DNA of 64,000 nucleotides from Alentia gelatinosa (Eukaryota; Annelida; Polychaeta; Phyllodocida; Polynoidae): positions 6,457,694 through 6,521,693 of the forward strand of contig OX465584.1 in the NCBI GenBank assembly GCA_950022655.1. Reading direction: 5' to 3'. The position numbers and the translations under genes are program-made. This document shows, in pieces, positions 1 to 11,515 of the stretch. The notes beneath the pieces were generated by a model, which saw only the letters and a program-made list of their open reading frames with translations, searched no databases and was not told where the DNA came from. Positions within the stretch are counted from its first letter, which is position 1, and each line of letters starts with the position of its first letter.

Positions 1-218
1 TCGTATTTATCCTACCCCATCTCACCGATATACAGAGAATATTTGTAATTATCCACGTTAGAAGTTATCAATGCTGCCGGATCTACTTTCGTTATCTCGT
101 CCCTGATTGGTCGTTTTTTTATTCACCTCGGTGCATAAATAACACTTTATCCAACGCTATGTCAAATACATTGGGTCAATGTTAAACCTATGGCGTTTTT
201 TATTAGGGGTAGGATAAA
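1..218 (+). mobile_element. MITE module, family P (partial, cut by window edge)
   Basis: The segment starts at TTTATCCTACCCC and ends at GGGGTAGGATAAA, with the GTTAAACCTATGG motif shortly before the end. It is nearly identical to the right-hand modules at 33.69-33.91 kb and 49.27-49.48 kb, where a palindrome lies to the left. That palindrome would lie outside this window. Confidence 0.75.
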
Positions 219-345
219 GACTGGTTTCAGATAAAAGTGGCTGTATTCTCCTCAGATTTAACCATATGCAATATCCTCGCATGTACTCGGATGTTACTAC
301 GCGTCAACTCCTCGGAGCATACAATCACTTGAATAAATACTGTGC
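219..345. repeat. Imperfect palindrome, same family as 47.64 kb
   Basis: The arm AAGTGGCTGTATTCTCC pairs imperfectly with GGAGCATACAATCACTT. The same arms, starting CTGGTTTCAGATA, recur at about 47.66-47.80 kb. Confidence 0.55.
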
Positions 346-1255
346 ATGTATTACCGCGGCTACTAGGCACGAGGAGGGGTACTATTTCTGACAGAGCAGA
401 ACGGCATACAGGTCTCTGAACCTTGGAGACCGTTTCGTGATATCCCATCTAGGGGCCTCAGCATTGTTTTAAAACGGACTCTATTTGTCTTGTGCCGGTT
501 TCGGATAACGCTGGTTCTATATCAAAGAATCGCTGTCTGTTCCTGCCGCGGTGTGTTTTGTAGGTGCTGTATGGATAGGGTGAACCTTAGTCATCTATAC
601 CATACGTGCCATAAAACTACCCGCCTACCACTACACTGGCCGCCAGAGCTGCACTACGTTAGCTCTGGTTGGGTTAAATTCCAGACCATCTAGACTCTAG
701 TACAGTCTGTTGTCGCCAGGGCCAGGGCGCACAGGCTCAAACTAAGCCTCTTATACGCTTCCATTTTGAGTCTGGAATTCCTGCCTCCGCTGGTACTATG
801 CTGCCCTGAGTGATTTGCCAGTAACAAGAGAATTACTCTTCAAGAATAGGTCCTAAAATTAGAACAGCCAATCACGAAATTCCTTTCTCCCATCAGGCAG
901 AGGGAACTGGCAAATGGGAGCCGTGCTCTGTTAGACCCTAACGGACCGTAAGCCTTAGGCGGCTTGGTCTGTAAACGGACTAGCTGTAAGTGTCCAGCCT
1001 CTCCCTGCAGATCTTTTGTGTGACCTGGACTTGTGTTGGAGAGTGTGAAGCAGTTTTTTGCATATCTCCTTTTGTGTGTATTTAGAATGAGATAACCATA
1101 AAGATAGACTTTATTATCAATTTAGTCAGCTGTAAATTTTCATTGATAGGTATTTCTGCTCTCAGAACCCACCTATAGAAAAGAATTATTGGTCTGAGAT
1201 TGAGAATTCTTAGACAGATATGGGTATAATCATATCAACCATGCCGGTCTAGTAA
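346..1255. other. No recognisable gene
   Basis: Only short stop-bounded ORFs are present. Around 1000-1020 the sequence weakly resembles the CCAGATCTTT region of repeat family X (30.3 and 31.9 kb). I see no coding signal. Confidence 0.5.
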
Positions 1256-2150
1256 AAGCACATCACACATGCATACTGACCGACTCACTCATTCTAATGA
1301 CCGTCTTAATAGATCGTTCAGTAGTTCAGCGCTTTAAATACCAGTTTAGTATTAACTCAACACACATACTATATACTGACCGACTCACTCATTCTAATGA
1401 CCATCTTAATAGATCTTTCAGTAGTTCAGCGCTCTAAATAACAATTTAATATTAACTCAACACACATACATACTGACCGACTCACTCATTCTGACGACCA
1501 TCTTAATAGATCTTTCAGTAGTTCAGCGTTCTAAATACCAGTTTAGTATAAACTCAACACACATACATACTGACCGACTCACTCATTCTAATGACCATCT
1601 TAATAGATCTTTCAGTAGTTCATCGCTCTAAATACTAGTTTAGTATAAACTCAACACACATGCATACTGACCGACTCACTCATTCTAATGACCATCTTAA
1701 TAGATCTGTCAGTAGTTCATCGCTCTAAATACCAGTTTAGTATAAACTCAACACACATACATACTGACTGACTCACTCATTCTAATGACCATCTTAATAG
1801 ATCTTTCAGTAGTTCAGCGCTCTTAATACCAGTTTAGTATAAACTCAACACACATACATACCGACCGACTCACTCATTCTAATGACCATCTTAATAGATC
1901 TTTCAGTAGTTTAGCGCTCTAAATACCAGTTTAGTATTAACTCAACACACCTACATACTGACCGACTCACTCATTCTAATGACCATCTTAATAGATCTTT
2001 CAGTAGTTCAGCGCTCTAAATACCAGTTTAGTATAAACTCAACACACATACATACTGACCCACTCACTCATTCTAATGACCATCTTAATAGATCTTCCAG
2101 TATTTTAGCGCTCTAAATACCTAGTTAAAAACACATCACACATACATAGT
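1256..2150. repeat. 97-bp satellite array, about 9 units
   Basis: The phrase TACTGACCGACTCACTC or a close variant starts at 1274, 1374, 1471, 1568, 1665, 1762, 1859, 1956 and 2053. The spacing is 97 bp (the first unit is 100). Units differ by a few substitutions. Confidence 0.92.
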
Positions 2151-2440
2151 GCCAGGCTCACTCTACAGGCACCATTCTGTTTGAAGTTGACGCTCACCGG
2201 GGCTACAGTTCCATGTTGTCAGAAACCAGCTTTGGGCAGTAGGCGGGGGGGGACGCGTGGGGGAGGGTGAAAGACGAGTAGGTGGGTGGTGTGCGGGAGA
2301 TGGGGATCCTCTGTCAGAGGCCACTGCTTTTTCCCACCATCCTCTGCTGACAGTACCTGCCGCCCACATCCCCTCTGGTCCGGGATCAATCACGAGTTCC
2401 CTGAGTGAACCCCCTCCTAGCCCCACGACAGCACTCACCA

Positions 2441-3075
2441 GCAGTCCCACCTACCCGACCCCCACGTCCCCACCCGTTACACCCCCACACCCCACAGGCA
2501 TAACCCCAACCAACCACCCCACCCCACCACCCCAAAAGTCTCATAATCCCCATAACCCCATAACCCCGGCACACCCCCAACAACAACAACAACAACAACA
2601 AGCCATCTCCACAACACCAACCTCCCAACACCCACATCCACCCCAACACCCAACCTCAATATCCCCACACCCAACCTCACACCTCGTCCACGCGGGTAAT
2701 ACATGCTTGCGCACACTAAATACATTATCTAGAGGTTCGAGTGGTCACATTGAAATTTCAGTGTGCTTCCAGAAAACTATCCCTCACACCTTGACCACAC
2801 CCCTATCTACCCCATCCCCCACACCCCAACAACCCCACCAACCCCAACCACCCACCCACACCACAAAAAACCCGCCCACCCAACGCGATCCACCCCCACA
2901 TCCCCACCCATTCCACCCCCACACCCCACAGGCATAACCCCCCTCCCCCCACATCCCCACACCCACATCCACCCCTACACCCAACCCCAATATCTCCAAA
3001 CCAACCCCACACCCACACACCCGCAACACGCAACACGCATGGTATACATATGTGTGTGTGTGGGGGGGGGGGTGT
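2441..3075. repeat. C/A-rich simple sequence with (CAA)n and GT/G runs
   Basis: Low-complexity CCCCACACCC-type sequence with a (CAA)n tract near 2580-2601. The G8-10 run near 3060 follows a short (TG)n. The long proline- and histidine-rich ORFs here are products of composition. A fragment of repeat family R21 interrupts it at about 2693-2790. Confidence 0.85.
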
Positions 3076-3104
3076 GAATGGGAGCAGGGGAGTTGTATTT
3101 CACG

Positions 3105-3495
3105 CGGATAATATGTGCTTTGCACGCGCTAAATACATCATCTAGAGGTTCGAGTGGTCACATTGAACTTTCTGTGTGCTTCTAGAAAACTATCCCTTTA
3201 CTATCTGCATGCTGTTCACTGTGATAGTGAGAACAGAGCAGCGTTCCACTGTCTTAGGGTCTTAGAGGTGAGCCCAGGTGACCATGACCAATCACTCAAG
3301 ACCAAAATACCTCAAGATCCATTGGTATTTTTGGATCATAGGCTCAGGCAGTTGCAGAAATGGCAAGTTTACTGGGTGCAACTGGGTTACAGAAAACTAT
3401 CCATAGACTGAATCTAACCACAACCTTGTAATTGTTATTCATATATAATTGCACGCTCATTCATCTATGATGAACATCCTATTTACTCCTTGTAT
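3105..3495 (+). repeat. Dispersed repeat family R21, copy 1
   Basis: About 390 bp beginning near GCGCTAAATACATCATC and running through CTGTTCACTGTGATAGTGAG to CATTCATCTATGATGAACAT. It is collinear with 9846-10245 and, in reverse, with 58.94-59.21 plus 60.41-60.44 kb. The function is unknown. It carries no long ORF. Confidence 0.75.
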
Positions 3496-3499
3496 ATAC

Positions 3500-3752
3500 T
3501 ATCGTAAAACTGGATGAGTTTTAATCTTGGCCACCATATGCCACGACTGGAGTTTGGCATAGTGATTTCACGAGGCAAAGCCGAGTGAAGTCCGGAGCCA
3601 AAACTCCAGGAGGTTTTGATCTTATCCTACCCTGTCTCCTCGATTTTGGAATATTGTGATAACAATTGTCATAAAACTCTGTATGCCAGTCAGCGTGGCA
3701 TACGGAATCTCAATGTTAAGCTTATGGGATTTTATATTAGGGTAAGGATAGA
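3500..3752 (+). mobile_element. Palindrome plus TTATCCTACCC module, family R, copy 1
   Basis: It opens with TATCGTAAAACTGGATGAG. The hairpin apex is CGAGGCAAAGCCGAGTGA (3571-3588). A module follows, running from CTTATCCTACCCTGTC to TTAGGGTAAGGATA, with GTTAAGCTTATGG inside its right end. The right arm of the palindrome is shortened compared with the 51.44 kb copy. Confidence 0.8.
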
Positions 3753-3930
3753 TATACATACGTATGTATATACAGTGGTAGTATAGGTCTCTGAAGGGGT
3801 ACTTAGAGTATTATATACAAATACATACGTATGTATGTACATACAGTGGTACTATTATTTACATACATATGCTTGTATATACATATACATACGTACGTAT
3901 GTACATACAGTGGTAGTATAGGTGTTGAAC
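3753..3930. repeat. Simple repeat rich in TACATACGTATG
   Basis: Three imperfect repeats of a segment containing ATACATACGTATGTA and CAGTGGTAGTATAGGT, partly self-complementary. No coding signal. Confidence 0.7.
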
Positions 3931-4379
3931 GTGAAGCACCCTGTCTGAACGGGTACTTAGAGTATTGATCTGTGAAATACAGACACCTCTTATTATCCGT
4001 GTAATGGGAGTGTGTGGCTAATACTGGCCTCCACTGCCAGGTCTCTATCGACCAGACCAGCAGATACAGCATTCTGTAAACTGTACTGTCAGTAGGCTAC
4101 TTGTAAAGTTTCTCCTGAGAATATATGTAAATAAGGGCATCCCTGTCCTGGCGATATTCTTATTGAATTAAGGAAAAAATGGCAGATATTCAAACTTATC
4201 GTGAAAAATGAACCGGCAGTTACCCAGGGGCCACCGATTTCCAAGGGCTTGCTCAGTTGTGTGTATTTCTTCTATATATGGAGTTGCCATGATCTAATCA
4301 ACAAGATAAAACCTAGAAGAAGCTATCGAAGCCAAAAACGAAAATTTTGCATCACACTCTCACAGATGGTCCCAGTCTG
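3931..4379. other. No recognisable feature
   Basis: AT-rich sequence with only short ORFs. I see no repeat family shared with the rest of the window. Confidence 0.4.
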
Positions 4380-4382
4380 TTA

Positions 4383-4664
4383 GGCCCGGCGTCCACCTCC
4401 TACGATAGAATCGTAGACCTACCGATATGGCACCGATACAAAATGTCAAAATCGGTGCCATATCGGGAAGGTGCAAAATCGTAGACATATGTCTAGACAA
4501 GCCAATCTACCACGCATTGTATGGGGTTTTTATCGGTGTCTGATCGCAGAAACGTGGTCAACTGCCCCGATATTAGGTGACCTTTCGACGCGATTACGAT
4601 TTTTTATCGGGAGGTGCATCGTAGACCATATCGGAACCATATCGTAGTAGGTGGACGCCGGGCC
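4383..4664. mobile_element. MITE, TIR GGCCCGGCGTCCACC (Harbinger-like), copy 1
   Basis: Terminal inverted repeats of about 24 bp begin GGCCCGGCGTCCACC and end with its inverse, flanked by TTA on the left and TAA on the right. The interior is rich in ATCGGTGCCATATCGG-type inverted pieces. Other copies are at 29317-29595, 32101-32369 and 57807-58069. TIRs beginning GG with TWA duplications are typical of PIF/Harbinger elements; that assignment is inference. Confidence 0.82.
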
Positions 4665-5150
4665 TAAGATTTGTAATACAGTGTCACTGTGAAAGTACGT
4701 TTGTATACGTGTCTTGAGGTGTTTTTTTCTTCTTCTCGTTTTTTTTACGCCTCGGACTGACAAACAGTGCCAACGTGGTCCAACACGAGTCTACTATACA
4801 ACACCAGATAATTAGGTAGGGTGACACTCGAGATGCTAACAACGCAGAAAGTGTAGCATGGCGGCAAAACCTCAATAAAACTCATCAGCACCGGCAACTG
4901 ATACTGACTCCGATAAGCCAATGTATCTTTTTTACGGCAATATCGGGTACCTGGCCATTTAGCAGTGGTATTTGAGAAGGGAATGTGAAAATTGTGCCTT
5001 TTGGTGAGATTTTTTTTTTTAAGTTTTGTCATCCTTATATTTTAGTATTTTGACCCATGCCTTCTCAAAAATAGTACTTTTTTTTTTAATATGGTAGCAT
5101 ATCGATTTCATTTTATGATGGTCTTTATTGTGCGATTTGAAAACTATTTG
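4665..5150. other. No recognisable feature
   Basis: Contains T-rich runs (4724-4747, 5010-5021, 5079-5087). No gene or repeat family was recognised. Confidence 0.4.
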
Positions 5151-5790
5151 TTTTGGAGCTGCCCCGAGCTACTCGGAGCTGTTCCTACTTGTTCGTACCT
5201 TCTCGAAGCCGCTCGAAGTTGCTCAGAGCTACTTGGAGCCGACCGGAGTTGTTCGGAGCCGCTCGGAGCTGCTCGGAGCCGCTCGGAGCTGCTCGGAGCT
5301 GCTCGGAGTTGCTCGGAGTTGCTTGGAGCTACTCGTACCTGCTCGGTGCCGCTCGGAGTTGCTTGGAGCGACTCGTACCTGCTCGGTGCCGCTCGGAGTT
5401 GCTCGGAGCTACTCGGAGCCGATCGGAGTCGCTCAGAGCTGATCAGAGCCGCCCGGAGCCGCTCGGAGCTACTCGGAGCTGTCCGTACCTACTCGGAGCT
5501 GATCAATGCCGCTCGGAGCTGCTTGGTGTCGCTTGGAGCCGCTCGGAGTTACTCGGAGCTCCTCGGAACCGCTCGGAGTCGGTCGGAACCGCTCGGAGTC
5601 GTTCGGAGCCGCTCGCAGCTGCTCGGCGTCGTACGGAGCCGCTCGGAGCTATTCGGAACTGCTCGGAGCTGCCCCAGAGCTACTCGGAGTTACTCGACGC
5701 TGCTTAGGGCCGCTTGGAGCCGATCAGTGCCGCTCGGAACTGCTCGGAACTGCTCGGAACTGCTCCGGGCTGCTGTCCGCCGAGTGTGAG
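5151..5790. repeat. 10-bp tandem array (GCTCGGAGCT-type)
   Basis: About 60 copies of a 10-bp unit, consensus GCTCGGAGCT with GCTCGGAGCC and GCTCGGAGTT variants, in nearly unbroken 10-bp phase. One register shift is visible near 5671. With so few stop-forming variants all three forward frames stay open for long stretches, which gives spurious 104- to 232-residue ORFs. Confidence 0.93.
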
Positions 5791-5904
5791 GCCGTGCACC
5801 CCGAGTCGCTGATCGCCCAATCATCCCGCGGCCCGGACGGGAGATTGGTGAAATGTGAAGCTCACATCTCAGAGTCTGCTTTGAAGACTGGAGTTTGATT
5901 CGCC

Positions 5905-6790
5905 ATGTCTAGTCATCTAGTCTAGATACATCTTAACGATGAGAGTCAGTATAATTACGATGAGAATATCAGTCTCGTCATCTAGTCTAGATACACCTTA
6001 ACGATGAAAGTTAGTATAATTATGATGAGAATATCAGTCTAGTCATCTAGTCTAGATACATCTTAACGATGAGAGTCAGTATAATTACGATGAGAATATC
6101 AGTCTAGTCATCTAGTCTACATACACCTTAACAATGAAAGTCAGTATAATTACGATGAGAATATCAGTCTCGTCATCTAGTCTAGATACACCTTAGCAAT
6201 GAAAGTCAGTATAATTACGATGAGAATATCAGTCTAGTCATCTAGTCTAAATACACCTTAACAATGAAAGTCAGTATAATTACAATGAGAATATCAGTCT
6301 AGTCATCTAGTCTAGATACATCTTAACGTTGAAAGTCGTATAATTACGATGAGAATATCAGTCTCGTCGTCTAGTCTAAATACACCTTCACCATAAAGTC
6401 AGTATAATTACGATGAGAATATCAGTCTCGTCATCTAGTCTAGATACACCTTAACGATGAAAGTCAGTATAATTACGATGAGAATATCAGTCTCGCCATC
6501 TAGTCTAGATACATCTTAACAATGAAAGTCAGTATAATTACGATGGGAATATCAGTCTCGTCATCTAGTCTAGATACATCTTAACGCTGAAAGTCAGTAT
6601 AATTACGATGAGAATATCAGTCTCGTCATCTAGTCTAGATACACCTTCACCACGAAAGTCAGTATAATTACGATGAGAATATCAGTCTCGTCATCTAGTC
6701 TAGATACACCTTCACCACGAAAGTCAGTATAGTTACGATGGGAATATCAGTCTAGTCGTCTAGTCTAGATACACCGTCACTATGAAAGTT
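5905..6790. repeat. 65-bp satellite array, about 13-14 units
   Basis: TCTAGTCTAG recurs at 5916, 5981, 6046 and 6111 and continues to about 6770, a 65-bp period. Each unit carries CAGTATAATTACGATGAGAA followed by TATCAGTCTCGTCA. Unit divergence is low. There is no conserved-repeat/unique-spacer structure. Confidence 0.93.
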
Positions 6791-7225
6791 ACTCTGATTT
6801 GCCTAGTTATATCACGTAGCCTGTGAAAGAGCTGGATATAATATATACACAATATTGGTTGGTTTCTGATGCAAGCGCCAGTATGCCGAAGAGTTTGCGC
6901 ACAGTAATATCCCAGAACATGTTCCTGAAATGTTCTGGTCTCTTTGGAATATCTAAAAAAATGTTATGTAATATTTGTACATGATGAATGTGCTCACGCA
7001 ATATATCGTATTAGCACCCAAAATTACCGAAAAGAAATTGGGCGCTTCCACCTCCAGTTTTGCAGTTAAGATTTTCCCCAACCACCCAACTCCAAAATCC
7101 CCATTTCAGCAGGTTCGGCATAGGTCGGTGCTCTGTGGAATCAACACTTTAATGCATGGTTTGCAAAAATGTCGAGATATGGGAGGATAAATGCATAGGC
7201 AGTATTGGTACATTCAAATGAAGTC
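6791..7225. other. No gene seen
   Basis: Holds a short imperfect inverted repeat around CAGAACATGTTCCTGAAATG (6911-6930) and loose similarity to the 47.6 kb palindrome (ACACAATATTGGTTGGTTTC). No coding signal. Confidence 0.35.
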
Positions 7226-7600
7226 TTCCATATAGGGGACAGAGCCATTGTTAGTTCATGAAGCAGTCACTAGGTGGTCGGGGGACAAAACCTGTATTCT
7301 GGCTCTTTGTTCTTATGAAATTCAACTGCCATTCAATATTTTACCATGGTTCCCTTGACTCTCTACACCCATTCCAAAGCAGGATGACATAATGATTAAA
7401 CCCAAGACATGATATTTTCCATATGGAACACTTTATATAAATATGTGAGCAAGGCTAAAGTTGTGGCATTTCCCAATTATCACTCACTTCTTTTCCACCT
7501 CCTTTAGTGAAGAACACCTACTTTCTCACCACCATTAGTGAAGAACACCTACTCGGGGGGCGTCATGGCGGCGCCCATGGATCATAGGCTATATGCCGTA
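7226..7600 (-). repeat. Dispersed repeat R35, copy 1
   Basis: Matches 61.01-61.40 kb in inverted orientation. Shared landmarks are ATAGGGGACAGAGCCATTGT, AGTGAAGAACACCTACT (present twice here) and CATGGATCATAGGCTATATG. A more diverged relative is at 32.52-32.88 kb. Confidence 0.75.
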
Positions 7601-8794
7601 TATATATATATTCGCAATTTTAAGCATCGCCACTCCATACTCGACCATAAAACTGGACCTGCAGCCCCAGTAAGCTTTAATCCTATTCGCTTTGTAGAAT
7701 CCATCCTGGCCGTTTATTCGAGTTTTTGGAATGGGGAAATTGCGTATCGTCTGCTGCCGCGCAATAAAACGACCTAAATTTATTCATTTTGTTCTCAGCA
7801 CTCCAATATCCCCAGCAGGCAGCGAATTGTTCTACCTGCCTTTCGTTTTACAAATATGGATTTATTGCATTTTCCTATTACCTAAATCAAAGTCAATATC
7901 CCAACGGTTTAAATGAAAATTCTAATACAAGTAGGATAAAGTGTTTATATATATATATACATATAAATATATTTATATATATATAGTAAACCATGGATTT
8001 ATTTAGTTTAATCAGAATTAAATGTGCAAAAATTATTTAGAATTAACTATTGTCTTAGACTCACATAACCAACAAACACCTGATTCTCTGTATAATTTTA
8101 CTTTCATCTTTCAACATATATCAGAGTACATCATGATCTTTGACACTACGTGTCGGCTTTTGACAGCCTTCAACAGCTTATTCAGAATATACATTCGATT
8201 AGCTTTGCGTTTTATACTTGTAGCCATACAAATTGCAGTCTGACTCCAATACTGTGCAGAGTACGGAGGCGGCCATTTATTTGTATTCTGAGCCAACAGT
8301 GTGTTTTTATTTTAGCCAATTAGCAGTATGTGCGGCATGGGTGTGGAGCCTCGCTTCAGACACAATAAAGGCTGGCATATTACAGTGTAAGTACCGCCTC
8401 ATTTAGACGTACAGACATTAAGATACACGATATATGACACCCATGGCTCTCCTGCAACGTTCAACCGCGTACATCTATGAATATCTCAAATAGCAAACGT
8501 GGTGGAGAGAGTTCAACGTTCTCTGGTTTCTCCCAACTTTATTACTGTTTAACACTTAACACCTGACACATCCAGAGTTCACCTTCAATGAGAATAATGC
8601 CCGCTAATTAACATCACCGTATCTTACATCATTATGTAGATACCATAAAGGTAAATCATATTAGTATATACCTGTGGCTGTATGAACTACGTAGACTTCC
8701 CGCTCTTACCTATGTTGTATTTATACCCGGACGGCACACTGTGACGTACGGGGTATGTGATCACGTGACTAGGTAACATTCCGCCATTTTTAGG

Positions 8795-8798
<4 letters not shown>
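7601..8798. other. AT-rich intergenic sequence
   Basis: Contains a (TA)n-like run near 7946-7985. No ORF longer than about 80 codons and no conserved domain were recognised. 8330-8790 resembles no other repeat here. Confidence 0.4.
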
Positions 8799-8799
<1 letters not shown>

Positions 8800-8828
<29 letters not shown>

Positions 8829-8975
8829 GAAAACAGGCTTACTGTCTTCGTATGTCAAAATACTTGGTAAAATTATTGATCACATACATCCCTCTGCCTA
8901 TTGCATCGGGATGTGTGTGATCAATAATTTCACCGCGTATTTTTGACATACGAAGATAGTAAGCCAGTTTCCGTA
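8800..8975. mobile_element. Palindromic element, family B, copy 1, with (TAA)n
   Basis: A (TAA)n tract at about 8800-8828 precedes a 147-bp palindrome. The left arm AAACAGGCTTACTGTCTTCG pairs with CGAAGATAGTAAGCCAGTTT. The apex is CTCTGCCTATTGCATCGG. The arms match those at 22.26-22.41 kb. Confidence 0.8.
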
Positions 8976-8993
8976 TAATATGTGTAATAAAGA

Positions 8994-9266
8994 AAAAACC
9001 AACAAGTCTTGGTCAAAGTCATCATTCTCCATGAGTTTGATGCGGAGTGATATAAATGAGGTGACAGCCGAGTGAATATCACATAGAATTCAAACGAGTT
9101 GGATAACAACAACTTGTTTTCTGTATTTATCTCAACCCTGTGCACAAGGAATGGACGACACACAGGATGTAGACCATGGAGAACGGACTGCAATACTCGT
9201 AGATGCATGGAGAACGAGTTCCCAATGCTAAGCCCATGGGACAAAATTACCAGGGGTGAGATAAAT
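8994..9266 (+). mobile_element. Palindrome plus TTTATCTCAACCC module, family S, copy 1
   Basis: The left arm starts ACCAACAAGTCTTGGTCAAAG. The apex is GAGGTGACAGCCGAGTGAA (9059-9076). The module runs from TATTTATCTCAACCC to CAGGGGTGAGATAAA and contains AATGCTAAGCCCATGGG. Copies are at 42.38-42.61 kb and 58.08-58.60 kb. Confidence 0.8.
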
Positions 9267-9845
9267 GTACATGTTGCCGTTCTGATATAACGTTCGCTTG
9301 GAAGAACCATGTATCTGTCATTCAAACGAATAAAAGATAATTAACAAAAAAAGAATATCAGGAGTAAACCAAAGTATGACCTACCGGAATCATCCTGCCG
9401 ACTTGGACTATAGTGGAACAATAAATATCGTCAACCTATTTAGGGAAAGCCATTAGGACACTCTGTAAAGGTTTGCCGTTACTGCATTAAGCAATTAAAA
9501 ATGTTTTAAGATTATTAAGCCCCAAGGCAAGGCATTGCTTCTCTCTGAATGAAAGTTGAACTACTTTGGGTTGGTGGGACTCTTCCCATAGAAACCACCA
9601 AGTGAGAGCGACAGAAATATTGTTCGTACAAAAGAGAAAGTAATGATTTAGAATTGGTTGTTTTATATTTGGGATGTATGTTTTAGGAATAATGGGTCAT
9701 GAATCATGGCTTATGGTCGGGGGTGGTCATTGCTCCCCCTGGTGCCTCACCTCTACACTGCGCACCACATATGGACCTCCCCCTAGTGTCTTAAACCTGC
9801 ACCACTCTCCTCAAGGTCGCTTCTGCTTTGCATCACCCCTTGTTT
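9267..9845. other. No recognisable feature
   Basis: Short ORFs only. I see no repeat shared with the rest of the window. Confidence 0.35.
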
Positions 9846-10245
9846 TTAGAGCATGCTTGCAAGCACTAAATACATCATCTAGAGATTAGAGTGCTCACAT
9901 TGAACTTTCAGTGTGCTTCCAGAAAACCATCTCTTTACTATCTGCATGCTGTTCACTGTGATAGTGAGAACAGAACAGGGGAGCCAGTGTCTCAGGGTCT
10001 TAGAGGTGTGCCCAGCTGACCATGACCAATCACGCAAGACCAAAATCCCTCAAGATCCATTGGCACTTGATATGTTTGGATCATAGCCTCAGGCAGTTGC
10101 AGAAATAGCAAGTTGACTGGGTGCAAGTGGTCTACAGAAAACTATCCATACACTGAATCTGACCCAAACCTTTTAATTGTTATTCACAAATCATTGCACG
10201 CTCATTCATCTATGATGAACATACTATTTGCTCCTAGTTGTGAAA
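9846..10245 (+). repeat. Dispersed repeat family R21, copy 2
   Basis: Collinear with 3105-3495. It contains GGGGAGCCAGTGTCTCAGGG, which shows the uninterrupted form of the sequence split at 59.208/60.41 kb by a MITE. Confidence 0.75.
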
Positions 10246-10576
10246 GGGTCTGTGATTCTGTGGTCGAATTCTGTTTCAGTTTTAGTACTGAATATCAGGG
10301 ATTTCATCAATATTAGAGTTATCTACATTGTATTTGAAGAGGGTACTACATATTACATTAGCTCAGTATAAGTTGCTTGCCGGTCAGCATTTGGCATTTA
10401 TGAGATGCTGAATACTAAATGCCTGATACCAGTCTATGATGTCGTCCCTCTGGTATCCAGCATTTCGCAATTTGCATTAAAGATAAATGCGGGTAGGTAT
10501 CGCACTGCCGCCTGTGTAGATACTGGTGCTGCCATCTGGTTTCATGAAAATATAGCAGTTTCCCATTGACACCAAT

Positions 10577-10757
10577 AGATAAGGGGCCATCTATAAGGTA
10601 CATACGCAGATTTTCTGAAATTATTTACCCCCTCCCCACCCCCCCTCCCAATTTTGTACGCAATAGATAAAAGAGAGAGCATACGCAAAATTTTCAAAAT
10701 AATTGGACAGCCCACCCCCTCCTCAGTGCGTACGTACTTTATGGATGGCCCCTAAGC
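10577..10757. mobile_element. Short MITE, TIR AGGGGCCATCTATAAGGTAC
   Basis: The left end AGGGGCCATCTATAAGGTAC mirrors the right end GTACTTTATGGATGGCCCCT with two mismatches. TA is present outside the left end. The interior has a C-rich run. No ORF. Confidence 0.6.
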
Positions 10758-11190
10758 ACTTACCTTCTTCAGATGGCCTTCCCATAGAAATTAGTATGGT
10801 GACATATCATTTTTATAGCATTTCTTATTTGAACATGTTCCCAACTATCATAATCCAGAATTATTTGAATATAGCAATAGAATATCAGTGTCATTTAGCA
10901 ACAAAGTCAAAATACTGCAGTTTCCCAAAGAGACCAATAGTTATGCACTTACATTTTAAGATGGCCTTCCCATAGAAGTTAGCATGGTGACATCCCATTT
11001 TTTTAGCATCTTCTATTTGCTGATATATGGAACTTATATTATCCAGAGATATTTGCAAAAATCTCTAGAATTTAGAAATCAACCAACTACCAGCATTTCC
11101 TTTTAAGCACACCGTATTGGAAATCTATGGCATTCATTGCTGGGGACTGCTGTCCACATGTTTCAGGTCCAGATGAAAGGATACTAAGAG
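10758..11190. repeat. Direct repeat of about 65 bp around GATGGCCTTCCCATAGAA
   Basis: GATGGCCTTCCCATAGAA occurs at about 10774 and again at about 10959. Both are followed by TTAG(T/C)ATGGTGACAT. The rest of the stretch has no coding signal. Confidence 0.55.
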
Positions 11191-11515
11191 GTCGCCAATA
11201 TGTCATCAGCGTTCCCCTAGCGGCCGACAGCCACCGGCCTGCCTAAAGGATATAACACAGGAGTCTACCGGGAATCAGCGCTGAAACCAGTTCGCTGGGT
11301 GCCGGCAGGACCACACGAATTTGTCATATCAATCTCCACTCTCCACCCAGAGCCATATGCTATGGGATAGGAATGGCCTAAAACTCTGTCTGGAGAGTGT
11401 CCGGCAGGCCTGGTTCCATCGCTGGTTCCCAGTAGGTTCCTCTGGGATATCTACACTCACCACGGGAACACTTGGAAGCCTCCCTAGTCCACGGCCAGGT
11501 TCGATCGGTTCCTCC

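Noticed and set aside
1256..2150. CRISPR-like array (97-bp units), and likewise the 65-bp array at 5.9-6.8 kb
   Set aside because: Units are homogeneous along their whole length with no alternating unique spacers, no cas genes, and a eukaryotic context.
2257..3125. Pro-rich and Gly/Val-rich ORFs on both strands
   Set aside because: Low-complexity C/A-rich DNA; overlapping frames are open on both strands.
5091..5898. Overlapping 104- to 232-residue Ser/Glu/Leu-rich ORFs
   Set aside because: They are read from a 10-bp array open in all forward frames. The repeated peptide is a by-product of the unit.
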